Positions 10,064-22,663 of a stretch of 64,000 nucleotides of DNA are shown in pieces. The stretch is from Epiperipatus broadwayi (lineage: Eukaryota; Onychophora; Udeonychophora; Euonychophora; Peripatidae), in contig JAQFVV010012529.1 of the NCBI GenBank assembly GCA_028023455.1, positions 1,550,001 through 1,614,000 on the forward strand, written 5' to 3'. Within the stretch, counting starts at the first letter, position 1. The number at the start of each line of letters is the position of its first letter. A program made the translations under genes and the position numbers. The notes under the pieces were generated by a model. The model was not told where the DNA came from, ran no database searches, and saw only the letters and a program-made list of their open reading frames with translations.

Positions 10064-12527
10064 TTATAGTATGCTAAATAAAGGTACTTTCCTAGCCTTT
10101 TTCCTTGCAAAATTGTGAATCACATCTTCAAAATCAATTGTTTTTATAAGATCAGACTTGATATTAAGTCTTGGAAAATCTACCAGTTGCCCCTGTGACA
10201 TAGTATATCTTAAATAATTTTTTATCAGTTTTAGTTTGCTGAATGAGCATTCTGTAGAGGTGACAGTGGTATGAATTGTTAACAGAATATGAAGGCAGAC
10301 ACATATTTGAAAAGAGTCCTCCCAACTGTATCTTTTCAAATAATTCAGTAGATCCAATGGACTCAGTTGGCCTTCTCCAAAATTTGTTTAATAAACACAT
10401 GGCTAATGACTTTACAAGATAGATCTTCATTGATATCAGCAGGATATTGATCTGTCAGTAATTTTGATATTTCTTTCCGTTTATCTTCAGGAATTGATAG
10501 GTACTTTCAGACGAAGCTAAATTTCTCAGAAATGTTCACTACAGCATTGAAACAAACAGGCAGCCCACCAATAACATTATCCAATATTACATAGTAAACA
10601 AACTTTCTGAAATATGCTTCCTCAGAGAATTCGTTCATTTCATCTTGTTTTGACAAATCTGCTTCTGCAGCACCTTCTTTATGGAACTTCTTTCTTTTGC
10701 ATTTTGCTTCGCCCTGAGTTTCAGAGAGTTTCACTTCTATGCACAAATTAGAAGCTACATGCTTAGCTTCACTCCACATATTTTTCCAACTATTCTGAAG
10801 ATTTGTCAATTCTGAAATCAAGCTTTTTAAGTTGGACATTTTGATATCCAGCAGTGCATTTTGGACTGAATAACCTTGTTACAGATGTCAACTGTGGAAC
10901 TAGTACTCTGTACCATATAACAGATGTTATCATACAAATGAAGGCTGTGGCATAAGACAAAGCTCTATTTAATCTCTTGTTTTTGTTTTGGCCATTAGGT
11001 TCAACTCCAAGAGATTTTCTAATGCTAATTTGAGGTTTGGAAGATGGGCTACAAAATACTTTATACTTTCAACATGGTCTGACCATTGTGTGTTAGACAT
11101 GCCATGAAGAGACCAGCCAATACACTTTGCAAGATTTTTTATCAGACTAGAACTAAACAAGTTGTAAAGCTGTTTCACGTTGCTCAAGTATTCTTGCTTG
11201 TACACTTCCATATTTTTCTGCCATGTTGGCTGCATTATCATATCCTGTGCACAACAATCCGACTTGTATATCGTATTTTTTCAAAGTTTCTACAGTCGTC
11301 TATGCTATCTCATATCTTGTTTTATAGCGTGTGTTAACAAACTGTGAAAATCTTCCTACAATTTCATACTGGTTTTCATGTGGAATCAATAATAACAGCA
11401 AAGTACTTTGCATTTTTCCTATCCTGCAACATGTGTTGCTTTACAAGTGAGAAGCATTCAGCAATTAACTCATTTTGTGAATCGGCACCGAGTTAATGTA
11501 CTTGAAGTTGTTTTCCCTTTTCTTGTGACTCTAACTTGCAACACATGTTCTTTTAGAATTGAATCCCAATGAGACAACAACTTTAAGATTCCCAGAAAAT
11601 TTCCATTATCTTTTTCAGCAATGTGCTGCCAATCTACCATGCAAAACAATCCCCCATTCACCAAGGAATAGCACAACATCAATGATTTGTTTCATAATGT
11701 TGTACCATTTGACAGATTCTGTTCCAATTGATGCTTCCAATAGACTATCAATATTTTTGCCAGATGACAGAAGTCTTTCTAGTTCATGCCAATCCAGTAG
11801 CACTAACTATGATTATTGCTTCTCTCATGTTCTGCAATGTGAAAACATAATTTTTGCCTCTTTATAGCTGCTGTCTATCCTTTTGTTGATGCAAGCATAG
11901 ACTTAGATGCTGAGCTAATGCTGCAACAAACCTTGTTCCAAAATAATTGACAAGGACAGCAAAATAATGCTTGTTTAACTTCACTCCAGACAAGCCAATC
12001 TCGGTCATGTTTTTCACGATTTAAACTTTGAATTGTTAGAATATTTTTGCGAAAAATCTGGTTATCTATATCTTTGAGAAATGTTTCAGGAAAGTCAGTA
12101 TGACCTTTAATAATAGTTTTCTATATCCAATTGAGAAAGCGCTTCTGTTATAAGAAGTCCAATATCAATTCCAGTATTTGACCTTCACTATATCGGCCAT
12201 GCCCAGATTCTGTAGACAGTGAAGTATTGTCATCACTAACATTCAATTGTTTCTCTAAATCTTTAAATTGAGAATTTACTTGATCTCATGTTTCTTGAAA
12301 AACCAAACTGTCCTCATGAGATTCTGACATTTGTTCAGTTCTGCACTTGTCTCACATTGTTTTGAATTTAAAGTTTCATTTTGGTTAGTTTTGCATTTAA
12401 CGCCAAATTCAAAAAAGTGTTTGTCACCCTTTTTTATTAATCTCATCATGTTTCTGTTTTTCCTTGCATTTTTGAGATAACATTTTATAATCTTCATAAA
12501 CTGAAATGAAATATAAAATATATTCAT
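10064..12527 (-). pseudogene. ZMYM1-like hAT transposase, decayed
   Basis: Read right to left, broken frames follow the order of TTF-zinc-finger hAT transposases often annotated as ZMYM1-like. First comes a basic, Asn/Lys-rich N-terminus (12276-12527). A TTF-type finger follows near 11938-12025, with WLVWSEVKQALFCCPCQLF. The transposase core lies at about 10969-11803, including NGNFLGILKLLSHWD. Last is the C-terminal dimerisation region (10064-10357), with TECSFSKLKLIKNYLR and ending in FARKKARKVP. Many stops and frameshifts separate the pieces, so no active protein is possible. Such proteins cut and paste hAT elements; some have been domesticated in vertebrates, but nothing here suggests that. 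Confidence 0.88.
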
Positions 12528-12762
12528 AAATGAAATGAAACTAAACCTGCAAACTTAAATAAATAAGTAATCAAATTAAAATTCAATAAATTATATAAAT
12601 AATTATTCACTGGGTGTTTGGATTAATAAAGATTATGTCAAACAAGGCTGTAAGATGTTTTGCTATACACATTAAGTATAGAGTATGAAATATATATCCA
12701 ATATTGTTTTTCTTTCTAAAAATTTGATTTTGTACAAATTTTTAAAAATTTTCTCTTTCATG

Positions 12763-12829
12763 GGCCCCCTCTGAGCTTCATGGGTCTGGGGGTTAATGTA
12801 CTGGTTGCACTCCCTCTTAAGTCTACCTG
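12763..12829 (-). mobile_element. Probable 5' terminal region of the ZMYM1-like hAT element
   Basis: On the minus strand this reads CAGGTAGACTTAAGAGGGAG, then a G/C-rich stretch with GGGGGCCCATGAAAG. It resembles the CAG...GGGCCC leaders I associate with this hAT group and lies just upstream of the transposase remnant. I could not find a matching opposite terminus below 10064, so the element may be truncated there. Confidence 0.5.
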
Positions 12830-15800
12830 GCAGTCATATAGTTTTTCTTCAGAGTGACATAATTAGTTTGATTTTTAAGGCTGTTCTCTTGGGTTTTTTT
12901 TTTATTATCAATCTTTTCAAGCATTATACACTTATCTAATGAATTATAATCTAAAAAATGTGAGTTCATATAAGATAATTTTCAGTTGGTTATTCATGCT
13001 TCAAGGAAAAATTTTAATCTGTCCAAATATCTACTTATTTATTTCTTTTGTTGTCTAATACAAAATCGTCCTTTTTTTTTTATCCTTTTTTTTTTTAGTA
13101 TTCAATTTTTTACATTCATAGAGAGATCACTGACATCAGTACAACTTAAAAAATTCTTTTTACATATATATATATATATGTTGCAACTTTTCAAAGTATT
13201 AATCTGCAACAAATCTTTTGACCTCTGGATATTATATTATGGTGAATAGTCTAATGAGACAAAAATCTGGCAATTTCTATATCAGTTTTATGAAAGCTAT
13301 TAGAACATTAGTTTCAGTTTTTAATCCTAAATCCTCATTGACACAGGCAAAATGCAGAAATTGGCCTGAGTGGTGTGAATCTTATAATACTATACTCTCT
13401 TGTAACCATTAATTATTCAAGCTTGCAGTAGATGGCCCTGGAATAGGGTGGAGAATGTTGAGCTTGGAAATCTATGAATAAGCTGAGAGGTTCATATGAT
13501 GGTGATATTAAGCTGGTTTTTTTTTTTTTGCTAAAATTGTATTTTTTCATATTTAGCCATAATCTCATTTTTTCTCTCTGTTTTTTAATTAATAAGAGTA
13601 TTTGGGTCTTTACCATATTTTGCTGTAAATTTGATATTAGCATATCTGCCATTAACAATGTTTCTTTTATTGAAGTTTAAACAAAGTACATATATTTATA
13701 AAAAGCTGAAATAGATCCTACAGAACCATCAGTATTTTCAGAACATTAAAGAGTATTTGTTTATACCTAAAAGAAATACAGATAGTTTGCACTAAATCTA
13801 AAATAGAAAACCAAAAAATTAAAGAGGCATAGTTAATATAAAATGTAGTTTCAGTAATAAACAAAATATCTAATAATGTTTATTGGAGTGCATTTTGGAA
13901 CATGTACACTTAAACTTTTATTTTCCTATTTACGTTTTTATTCTTATTTTGAATATAATAATTGCTTTTGGCAAAGATGTTCAACATCAGATATGCATTA
14001 AAGTAGTAGTTAATGTTTTCGATGTTTTACATTGTATGAAATGATATTAATATTATTTTTAATTATTAATCCCAATTCTATTTTTTTTATGCAAACTAGC
14101 TTTTCTCATTATATATCCAACATATACGTTGAATTTGCAACTCTATCTAACTACTTTGCCAATGTAAAATCAGTTTCTTTAACCATATTCTGTTACAATC
14201 TTAGTTTCAAATTCTATTTAGAATTTTCTAAGATCAGAGAAATGCTTTATGAATTAACCAGTAAATGTTAGCAGTGATCTTTCTTATTTTTCAACTTTTT
14301 CTAAAATCAGTTTGATCAATGTAAGGATCTTATCTGCGGTGAATGGTTTTTTATATCATCTTAATTACAAGTAGTACTGTAGATAGTTTACAAACTTTAG
14401 TTAAGATTTTATTAAAGAAAAGCAGTTTCTGATTAATGAGTTAAATTTTATCAACACTTTTGTTGATTTTTTAATTTTTGAAAATTTCTGATGTAATGCT
14501 TATTTTTAGCATTGATCTCAAGATTAATCTTTATTATTGATAGTTTTTTAATGTATTGACTTCCATATATTCTTTCTGTCTCTATTTATTATTTATTATT
14601 TCAGATATTATCTAATGATTGACATTTTTTAATAAATTATTTAAGATTGAAATTTCTTTTGGATTTCATAAATCCTTTGAAAGAAGATTCATGTTTTTCA
14701 AACTTATTTTTCTTATTAATGTTATTACCATTATAAGTAGCTTGTCTTTGCTGTATGCTCATTAGAATTTCCTACTTCAATTTTTAAAAATATTTTTAAA
14801 ATTGACCTTCTTTTATTTGCAATTATAACTATATTTTCAGATTTTGATTTTGTCAATGTTTTTTTTTTCATGTCTAACTACATCATTTTGTTTATTATCA
14901 TTTATATTTAGAACATCAAATCAATTTTTGATATTATTCCTAAAAGTAGTAGATATTCTTTAGACAATATTTAGGACATTGGACAAATTGTTGTGCAGCA
15001 TCTTTCAAAATTTACAAATTGGTGATTTTTATGAATTTCATTCAGTGATAATCGTATGTATAGTCAGAGCTCTATCTTCTTGCAAAAAGATCATTGAATT
15101 TGATAAAACTTATTAGATCTTCCAACAGTTTTTTGTTTCTTATTTTTTTCTAACTTTAGTTTTCTAATCATCAATCATGAGAATATATCTTGTTTGCAAA
15201 GTTTGTCAATATTTCCCTGCACCTGAGCAATAATTTTTTTTAATTTATTTTTGTTGTTGGACATAGATTTCTATTATAGCAATGTTGAATGGATATACAA
15301 AATTGAATTATATATTCTGCTGATATAAAATCTCCCAAGTCACTACTTATAATCCTCTTACTTTTAAAATGTCAATGCAAAAATGATCTATTTCCAATTT
15401 ACTAATTCAGACTTTTATTAGTTCATTTTCTACATATTTCAAATTGCAATAGTGATCTTTTTTCTGCATAGTGACATCACCAACTGGATGTCAGATGGCT
15501 TAAACGTTAGCTATATCATACAAATTGTCAGAACTTGGAAATATTTTTGATTATTCATCATTAGCTGATATTTTTGACTATTCATCATTAACATGTAAAG
15601 TGCCTTTAGATTTGAAGGACAATTTTTTAGTGCTATAATTTTAACCTGTTTTATTTATCTGTTATATGATTTTCATCCTATTTTACTAAAGTAGTTTATG
15701 AATTATTTTCCACCACACAGTTTGGATTGATACTTGGATGTATATCAACACTATTTTACATTACTTCTATTCAGTGTATAATAGGTATTAGCAATAAGGC

Positions 15801-17430
15801 ATTAAGAAAATGTAAATAAATGGAGGAACATATACAAAACAAATGTACAATAATAAAGATAAGAAAAAATATATCTTTTCAATGAAGACTGTTAGAGAAG
15901 GAAAAAATTGAAATTCCATGCAAATTACAATGTAAGATTTGAGATGCAATCATTAAGTAATTATATTAAACATAAATGTGGTACCTAAGGTTTTTCAGAT
16001 CTGCACTTTGTTTTAACTTGAAAGATATGAAATACAAAATTTGAAAATACAAAAACCAAAAAATTGAACATGATTAGGTTTTCTTTTTTTAAGGAATGCG
16101 GGTTGTTTGGTGATTTGATAATAATCATTGTGCTACTATGTGACAATTTATTTAAAAAATTGTGTGATTATAAAAAATAAAAAAAATAGTATTATTTGGA
16201 TAGAAATAGCTCTGAGATATAATGTTTGCATTTTGACATAAATGAGAATAATTTATTTTTTTTAATGTATGTAGTCATTTTAAATAGGATTGTCAGAAAT
16301 GTTGAATGAATAAATGTTTAATTATATTGAAAAATTAAGTTTTTATTTTATGATAGTTATGCCAGAATGAAACACATAATTATACTATATGAAGCAGAAG
16401 GAAAAATTATATTTAAGATGATTTTTTTTTTTGATAGTGGATGAATAATAATATATTATTGTATATAACAATTTGATTGACATAATCATGTATTCCAGTT
16501 TCATCTAAATGGAAAAAGCAGATTATTAGAAAAATAATTAATCAATTGTTTAATCTTTATTTATCATTAAAGTTAACAATCACAATAGTTTTTATTTCTA
16601 TTTTTATTTTTTTTAGATTTCATTGGTACATGTAACATAATTGTCTCTGTGTTTTCAAATAATGCCTAACTTAGTTATTATCATTCTAAACATTTTTTAT
16701 TTATTGTGAATTATTATTAATTTTTTGAATCGGTTTATTGAATTTATAACTAAAATGGAAAGACAGTTGAATTTTTTAGTTTGTTAAAAGCATTTTCATA
16801 TAGAATTTGTTTGAATTTTAATTTTTTTTTTTTTTTTTGAGTCTCAGTTGAAAGACTAAATTGCTTGTTGTTATTTATTTACTTGTTATCTGTAAGTAGA
16901 CATTTTGGGATCAACATTGAATGCCTGATATGGTTTTATTTTGAATAGTAGTAATGAATGAAAGCCAATATGATAGAAATGTGAAATTGTGTCATTCTTT
17001 TACTTCTGTTGTTTGATAAAATAATCTTAATTTTATTATTTATTTCTTGTAAAGGCAAATGCTTTGCTATTTAAATTATTATTGAAATTTGTCTTATATA
17101 AAGTTTTTTATTTTTTGCACCCCTTAGAAAAATGAAAATTAGAATAAATAACAATAAATGTTGATATATTATTAACTATTGATTTTTTTTAAAATAATAG
17201 CTGAGATAAAATAAATTTATTTTAAAAATCTGAATTGTGCAATTTAACAATGTAAAAGTTTCATTATTTTATAATGTAGCTCTAATTTTGAGATACTTAT
17301 AATAAATTATATTATATGTTTATAAAGGTAATAAGCACTTGCAACTATGACTAACAATGTATTTGATTGTCTAGATAGAAAGCGTGCATATACAATATAT
17401 GTATAAAAAATAATTTTCATTAAATTAAAT
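12830..17430. other. Intronic AT-rich sequence without recognised features
   Basis: Long AT-rich intron with poly-T runs and short chance frames (for example 62-87 codons near 13.0-13.7 and 14.0-14.3 kb, dominated by Phe, Ile, Leu and Ser). No transposon ends, RNA genes or splice-flanked conserved frames were recognised. Confidence 0.5.
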
Positions 17431-17564
17431 TTAGTTCAGTCCCATATAGCTATTTAAGTTAAATAGCTGGATTTAAAGACATTTTCATATCCAAAAATTT
17501 CAGAGTTTCTACTTAAATATTACGTATGAAATAAGTGCTGGTTTTTGAGTTGATATTTTAGATC

Positions 17565-17648
17565 TAGTGTCCGAATATTCTAGCTCTCCACTGACATGAG
17601 CCATAAGCTCGAAACCAGTTGGTCTGGAGATGGGAAGGTTCTGGATAG
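17565..17648 (+). ncRNA. Hammerhead-like motif with damaged core
   Basis: Architecture matches a type I hammerhead. CTCCA (17586-17590) pairs with TGGAG (17625-17629) at the base of stem I. CTGA starts the core at 17591. Stem II GAGC/GCTC closes a CATAA loop (17598-17610). GAAA is at 17611-17614. Stem III ACCA/TGGT has a two-base loop (17614-17623), and C17624 is the expected cleavage base. Distal stem I can form from TCCGAA (near 17570-17575) with TTCTGGA. The core reads CTGACAT where CTGANGA is required, so two invariant purines are lost and activity is unlikely. It shares an AGATCTAG lead-in with the copy at 19.1 kb. Confidence 0.55.
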
Positions 17649-17699
17649 AGATTTTAAATATTTTCTCATACCGCACTTATCAAATAAGAGCTTGTTTGA

Positions 17700-18587
17700 G
17701 CTATTGGTATGCTCTCTGTATTACATTTTTGTAAATACAAGCTTATAAAAGTAATGTCACATTATATATAACTTGCTTTTTTGATTATTAAATTATTATG
17801 GAAATCCAGTAAATTATAAAATCCAAAAATTATACATAGAAAAAAATAAAGCATATTGCAGTAACTAATCAATAGGGAATTATAATCAACAAAGCATTTC
17901 ATGATTCTCTCAGCTTATTTTCAAGATCTGCATTAGGATGGTTATTCTACTCCAAAACTATCTGTTGTAAAAGACTCTCAAAGATAATCCAAGTAGGCAT
18001 ATAATTGATGTTTTTATGCATAATTCTAGTTTAGTGGAGATCTACATAGCTATATAAGCAACTTAATTAAAGTTACAAATTTTAGGGTGATTTGAATATC
18101 AGATCATTACTTTAAATAATGTAAAGGAATGGCTTCTGAATGTAGGAACAAATCTAATAAATGTTCATTGGTGATGAAAGTCAATATTTAAAAACCCATT
18201 TAAGGATTTGGTTTGCATTATCATCTAGTGTTTATTGACTACCTAAAAGCTTGCAACTGATAGCTCTAGAATAGAGTAGTAATGAATTACTGTTTCTATT
18301 ATGCCATAAAATAATGAATGTTTTTATATTATTCATTCACTGCCTTTCTTTGTGTAATTATCTACTTATAATTTAATTTATACTATGTAAACAAGTTTAC
18401 TAAATCATTTAAGTAATTTTATGTTAGTATTAGATATGTATATCATTACTGACATTAGTAGAATGCCGAGTTTTCTGAGAATAATACTTTAAGCAGGAAA
18501 TACACATAGCATTCAACAAAGAGAGAAGAACTGCTGAATGCATCATAATTTTAAAACTGAAATTTTTTTAACTCCATGCAAAGTATG
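17700..18587. other. Intronic AT-rich sequence, nothing recognised
   Basis: No gene or classified repeat recognised between the decayed hammerhead and the fold-back element. Confidence 0.5.
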
Positions 18588-18906
18588 ATTTTAAGCCAAA
18601 AAACATCACATGATCACCATTTCTTATGCTTGCTTATAACTGTTATTAAAACAGGCCAAACTCACTATATGTATTGCCATTCACTGTAAGCTAGAGTAAT
18701 CAATGGATGCCAGAAGACTTGTGCATAAAATCCCTATCTAGTGCCTACTCAGCCAATATCTTCAGATTAGTTTTTGGCTTCTGGCATCCATTGATTACTC
18801 TAGCTTACAGTGAATCGCAATACATATAGTGAGTTTTGCCTGTTTTAATAACAGTTATAAGCGAGCATAAGAAATGGTGATCATGTGATGTTTATTGGCT
18901 TAAAAC
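18588..18906. repeat. Fold-back element, 129-bp near-perfect arms (family A)
   Basis: Arms 18588-18716 and 18778-18906 are reverse complements with about four mismatches, separated by a 61-base spacer. The arm contains CATCCATTGATTACTCTAGC and AAATGGTGATCATGTGATG. The spacer is the reverse complement of the segment found at 19123-19190 directly after a hammerhead core. Arm sequence recurs at 19157-19236, 22529-22720, 25622-25648 and 61518-61638. The near-identity of the arms means the inversion is young or maintained by conversion. If transcribed within the intron it would form a long double-stranded hairpin. Confidence 0.9.
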
Positions 18907-19100
18907 CAATCCTGCTTAATAGGATAGTGGTGGCTGAACTGAGTTCAGACCTGTATGACTATATAAGCTACTGAGCTTGGATTAAAAAATATTATAGTGT
19001 TTTCAATTTAAGACTCGTAGTTTTGTAATTAAGTAGAGATAAAAGGTAGCTGCTGGAGGGTTGCATTATATCCTAAGATCTAGGTGCAGTGCTCTCAGAA

Positions 19101-19155
19101 CCAAGGCTCCTCACTGACGAAGGCCAAAAGCCAGAAACTAGTCTGGGGATATTGG
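19101..19155 (+). ncRNA. Hammerhead ribozyme motif, type I, with intact core
   Basis: The core CTGACGA is at 19114-19120. Stem II is GGC/GCC around CAAAA, with an A-A mismatch at its base. GAAA is at 19134-19137. The palindrome ACTAGT (19137-19142) provides stem III, and C19143 is the predicted cleavage base. Stem I is formed by CCTCA (19109-19113) with TGGGG (19144-19148, one G-U pair), and beyond an internal loop CCAA (19101-19104) with TTGG (19152-19155). The family-A leader repeat begins immediately downstream, so cleavage would leave that leader at the new 5' end. The stem II mismatch may weaken the fold. Confidence 0.68.
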
Positions 19156-19156
19156 C

Positions 19157-19236
19157 TGAGTAAGCACTAGATGGGGATTTTATGCACAAGTCTTCTGGCA
19201 TCCATTGATTACTCTAGCCTGCAGTGAGTGGCAATA
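19157..19236 (+). repeat. Family A leader repeat, partial copy
   Basis: This copy contains AGCACTAGATGGGGATTTTA and CTTCTGGCATCCATTGATTA and stops at GTGGCAATA. The missing remainder (GTATAGTGAGTTTTGCCTG) is found at 25622-25648, so the whole 19.24-25.62 kb block appears to have inserted into this repeat. Confidence 0.8.
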
Positions 19237-19387
19237 TGTTATAACTGACGGAAAGATGACCACTAGCCTCAAAACTTGATGATGCCAGATATAATGGACA
19301 GAATGATTAAAACTAATCCCAAACATTGCTAACACCAGTATAATGGGCAGTACTCTTCATCAACAGTCATAAACTAACCAAGCCCAA

Positions 19388-20892
19388 TGATGGTGCACCA
19401 GATGTAATGGATGGTCAACTAACTTGCAAACTGTACTACTATGCAGATGTAGCAATATGATATGGGGATAAGTTAATATGCTCTAATTTATTGCCCCTAA
19501 TGAAACAATCTGCCGAGACCTACCAGGCTTAGAAGGGAAAAAAGTTGCGTCCAACTATGTTCAGACTGTGGGTCATCTGATAGAGTCCTAATGAGAACCC
19601 GATGAAATGCTTAACCAATGATTGCATACCCTTTAATTGACTAACTCTATCCCTATTTAATAATATTAAATGCAATTTAGGTTAGTTCATCCACTTTCCC
19701 CCTTTTTAATTCCATTATGCTTTAATATTCAAACCCAGAGAGAATATTGCTTTTAACTCCTTTAGCAGGTATGAACAGATACACACAGCAACACCTGCAC
19801 CTATATCTAGGTTACAACTAGCATTTATTATATTTGTTTTATTTTCAAGCTTTTATATGATAAGAAAAATAGATGGGTGTGCATGCATAATTATTTATAA
19901 ACTGTGGAATGTCGGGACAACTCAATAAACCAGAGACCGGAATAATACAAACTCTTAAACATTTATTAACAATAATAAATATCATCAAGTATAACAACAA
20001 TAGTAATGATAAAAAATAATAATAATAATAATCATATGTACATGTGTCACATGTGAACCTCTACCATTTTACTAATTAATTATTCTCCACATCCAACCCT
20101 TATACCGCATGGTAGAAATCCACCTATGTCACTCATTCTCTACAAATCATAATTATATAGAAAAATAAACTTTAGTTATTTAATATAATTGAGATGCTGG
20201 CTAGCTAAATTATATATTTACAAATGTTAATCTATTTAACAAGTTCCCCCAATTTTTATATATGATAGAGATAGATACTAGTTGATTAGTCAAACATACT
20301 GGAAAATATATATACAAGGTTAATCACAAAATAAAACATATAATATGTATTCTGTATAAGTGTTGCAATTTAATCTATGAAAATAAATGTAGAGAATCTT
20401 ACCTTAATCTTTAAGTGGATAACCTGATGTGAAGCAGGTGAGTTAACCTAAATTTTATTTACAATGAAAATAGAAAAATATCAAAGTGAATAATCCCCCC
20501 TTTCTTCTTTGCTAATTCTAAAAAAAAATGAGGCTTCAGCATCAGAGTGTGAAAATACAACAGATAACATGAATAAAAAATAATAATAAATAAACAAAAA
20601 TTTACAATATTGATTCTTTGATTAAAAATTGTAATTGGAACAAAGTTCATAAAAATCATCATAATAGAAGTAGTAGTAGATAGTTAGGCAAGTTGTTCTT
20701 CAAAGCAGTTTCACTTAGTAAATCATTTTCCTTAGCAAGGATAGATAGGTACAATGATGTCTCCTGTAATTGTGTTTAATGGTAAACACCTTGATCGTCA
20801 TTCGATTCACCATTAAGTATTCCAATCCTTGTTTAGTTTGGACTGCAGGCATCTTCTTGTGTGTTTACAATAAAGTAGAAAATGTATATATA
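19388..20892 (+). repeat. Family D repeat, copy 1, part 1
   Basis: Strongly similar to 39284-40695, with shared marks such as ATGCAGATGTAGCAAT, CTCAATAAACCAGAGACCGG and TGGATAACCTGATGT. There is no convincing reading frame. The 150 bp to its left (19240-19387) hold three degenerate repetitions of a phrase like ACCAGATATAATGGACAG. Copy 1 is interrupted twice by LTR-like insertions; comparison with copy 2 locates both. Confidence 0.85.
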
Positions 20893-21348
20893 TTGTAACG
20901 ATATATAAATATGTCGTTACATTAATTTAAAATAAAAACTTAAAAGTTCGCAAATAAAAGTAAAAAACTAAACGCTAAAATTAAAATGTTTGTTAAACGT
21001 ATATATATACATTCGCACAGATGCCAAACTTTAAAAATTTTTTTTTTTTAAAAAAAAAAACAAATAAATAAGTATTTGAACGTACTTTTTTATAAAAAAA
21101 AGTACAAGATTTAAAAATAAAAACAGGTATTAATTAATTCTTGTAATCTGTAAATGGAAATGATTGTTTATAAATTGTTTGAAAAGCAAGCTAGCCTTGG
21201 GCTCTTGTATAATTAAAATGATCTGATGAAAGATAGATAAGAAAATAAAGAGAAATTAGCTTGACCAATGGAAGCACTAAGCCTTGGCTCGGACCCTAAC
21301 GAAAGTGATGGATTAGTGACATTTTGTTGATTGAATCCGTGTGGGGAA

Positions 21349-21356
21349 TATAAAAA
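21349..21356 (+). promoter_or_regulatory. Candidate TATA box inside LTR-like insertion 1
   Basis: TATAAAAA sits in a GC-richer context (GTGTGGGGAATATAAAAAGG), followed about 30 bp later by TTCGGACAGTTCC, a plausible transcription start. It is the best core-promoter match I saw, consistent with an LTR promoter. Confidence 0.4.
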
Positions 21357-22528
21357 GGGAAATACAGTTTTTTCGGACAGTTCCAGCGTTGTGTGTTTCA
21401 GAGTTGTGGTAGGACGCACATACCACACTCTATTTAAAAAAGGAAAAGACTGTGATACCTTGAACCAGCTATTGCCATCTCCAGAACATTATCTTCCAAT
21501 GGAGGCATCACGGGAATTAAAAGCAGAAACCTGGACTCTTCTACCGTAAGCTATATTGACATGAACTATAAATTTAAAAATAATTAAGAACTTTCGTTCA
21601 AGCTTATGAACTTCCATCTGACCTTTTTAAGTTTAAAATCAAATTAATAATGTTTAATTTTATATGTTTTCCGATTGATAAAAATCATTTCCATTTTTTT
21701 TTTCTTATTGTATAAATTGTTTATTGTTTACATTTTAAATGATGAAATTTAGGTTGGGTATAGACGTTGCATAGATTCGTTAACGGTTGATTATGTTGAA
21801 GTTTTCACATTTGATTAGAATATATATGTCAACAATGTTAATGCGGGCATCTTACGATGAATGCCATGGGGCCTTGTGTATTCCCTTTTGCAATTGACGT
21901 TATCGATGATTTTGCATTTTGATCGATTGTGTTTAATTTGGATGTTTTTGACCGTGGAATCTGTGCAGCCGATCTATACTCAACATTTTAAAAACAAATT
22001 TATAAAAATAATCTGTGCGAACGTATTTAAAATGTTAAATTTAAGTCGGGCATGAATGGCTATATAGTTTTGTAAAGTTATATTAAGGGAGGGTAATCTT
22101 AGGTTATTCATTTCGTAGTTGAATGGGTTCAATGGATTGGATATATTTGTGTAATTGTAGATGTAGTATGAGATCTGCTACGGGCAGGATTATATATATA
22201 CGCCACACACCTTCTGTTTGCCTATGGATGGGTTTGTAAGACGGCAAAGGACCGCAGTCCATTCCTATGGAGTTTTGTTTATTGTTCTACTCGCCAACAG
22301 ATGTGACATTCCTGTTGGTGGAGAGACAATGTCTTCTCTAATTCTACTTACTGATCAGATGTACATTCCTGACAGTATAGTATTTTGTGTTGTCGTATTT
22401 TCATGCTACATTGAATACATAAATGTATCGGATGGATTGGCGCCAGTTTGATTGCGAAATTTGTTGCCTAAGGTTAAATCAGGGAAGAATATTTTCTTTT
22501 CAAATGCAGATCTATGTAGTCTATTCAT

Positions 22529-22663
22529 AGAGCAAAAATCTCCATACAGTATTGCCACCTGTGCTAAACAGAGTAATCAATGGATGCCAGAAGGCTTGTG
22601 CATAAAATCCATTGATTACTCTGTTTAGCACAGGTGGCAATACTGTATGGAGAGTTTTGCTCT
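22529..22663. repeat. Fold-back of family A, 56-bp arms
   Basis: Arms 22529-22584 and 22608-22663 pair with one mismatch around a 23-base loop (TGCCAGAAGGCTTGTGCATAA plus two). The arm sequence (CCATTGATTACTC, GGTGGCAATACTGTATGGAG) is a variant of the family A leader. The flank at 22664-22720 continues with ATGTGATCATGTGATAG, as in the large fold-back at 18.6 kb. Confidence 0.88.

Noticed and set aside
10507-10839. A 110-codon minus-strand frame that could be taken for a small gene
   Set aside because: It is one broken piece of the ZMYM1-like hAT transposase, lying in order between other fragments.
11086-11867. Plus-strand frames across the hAT remnant
   Set aside because: Antisense shadows of minus-strand transposase pieces.
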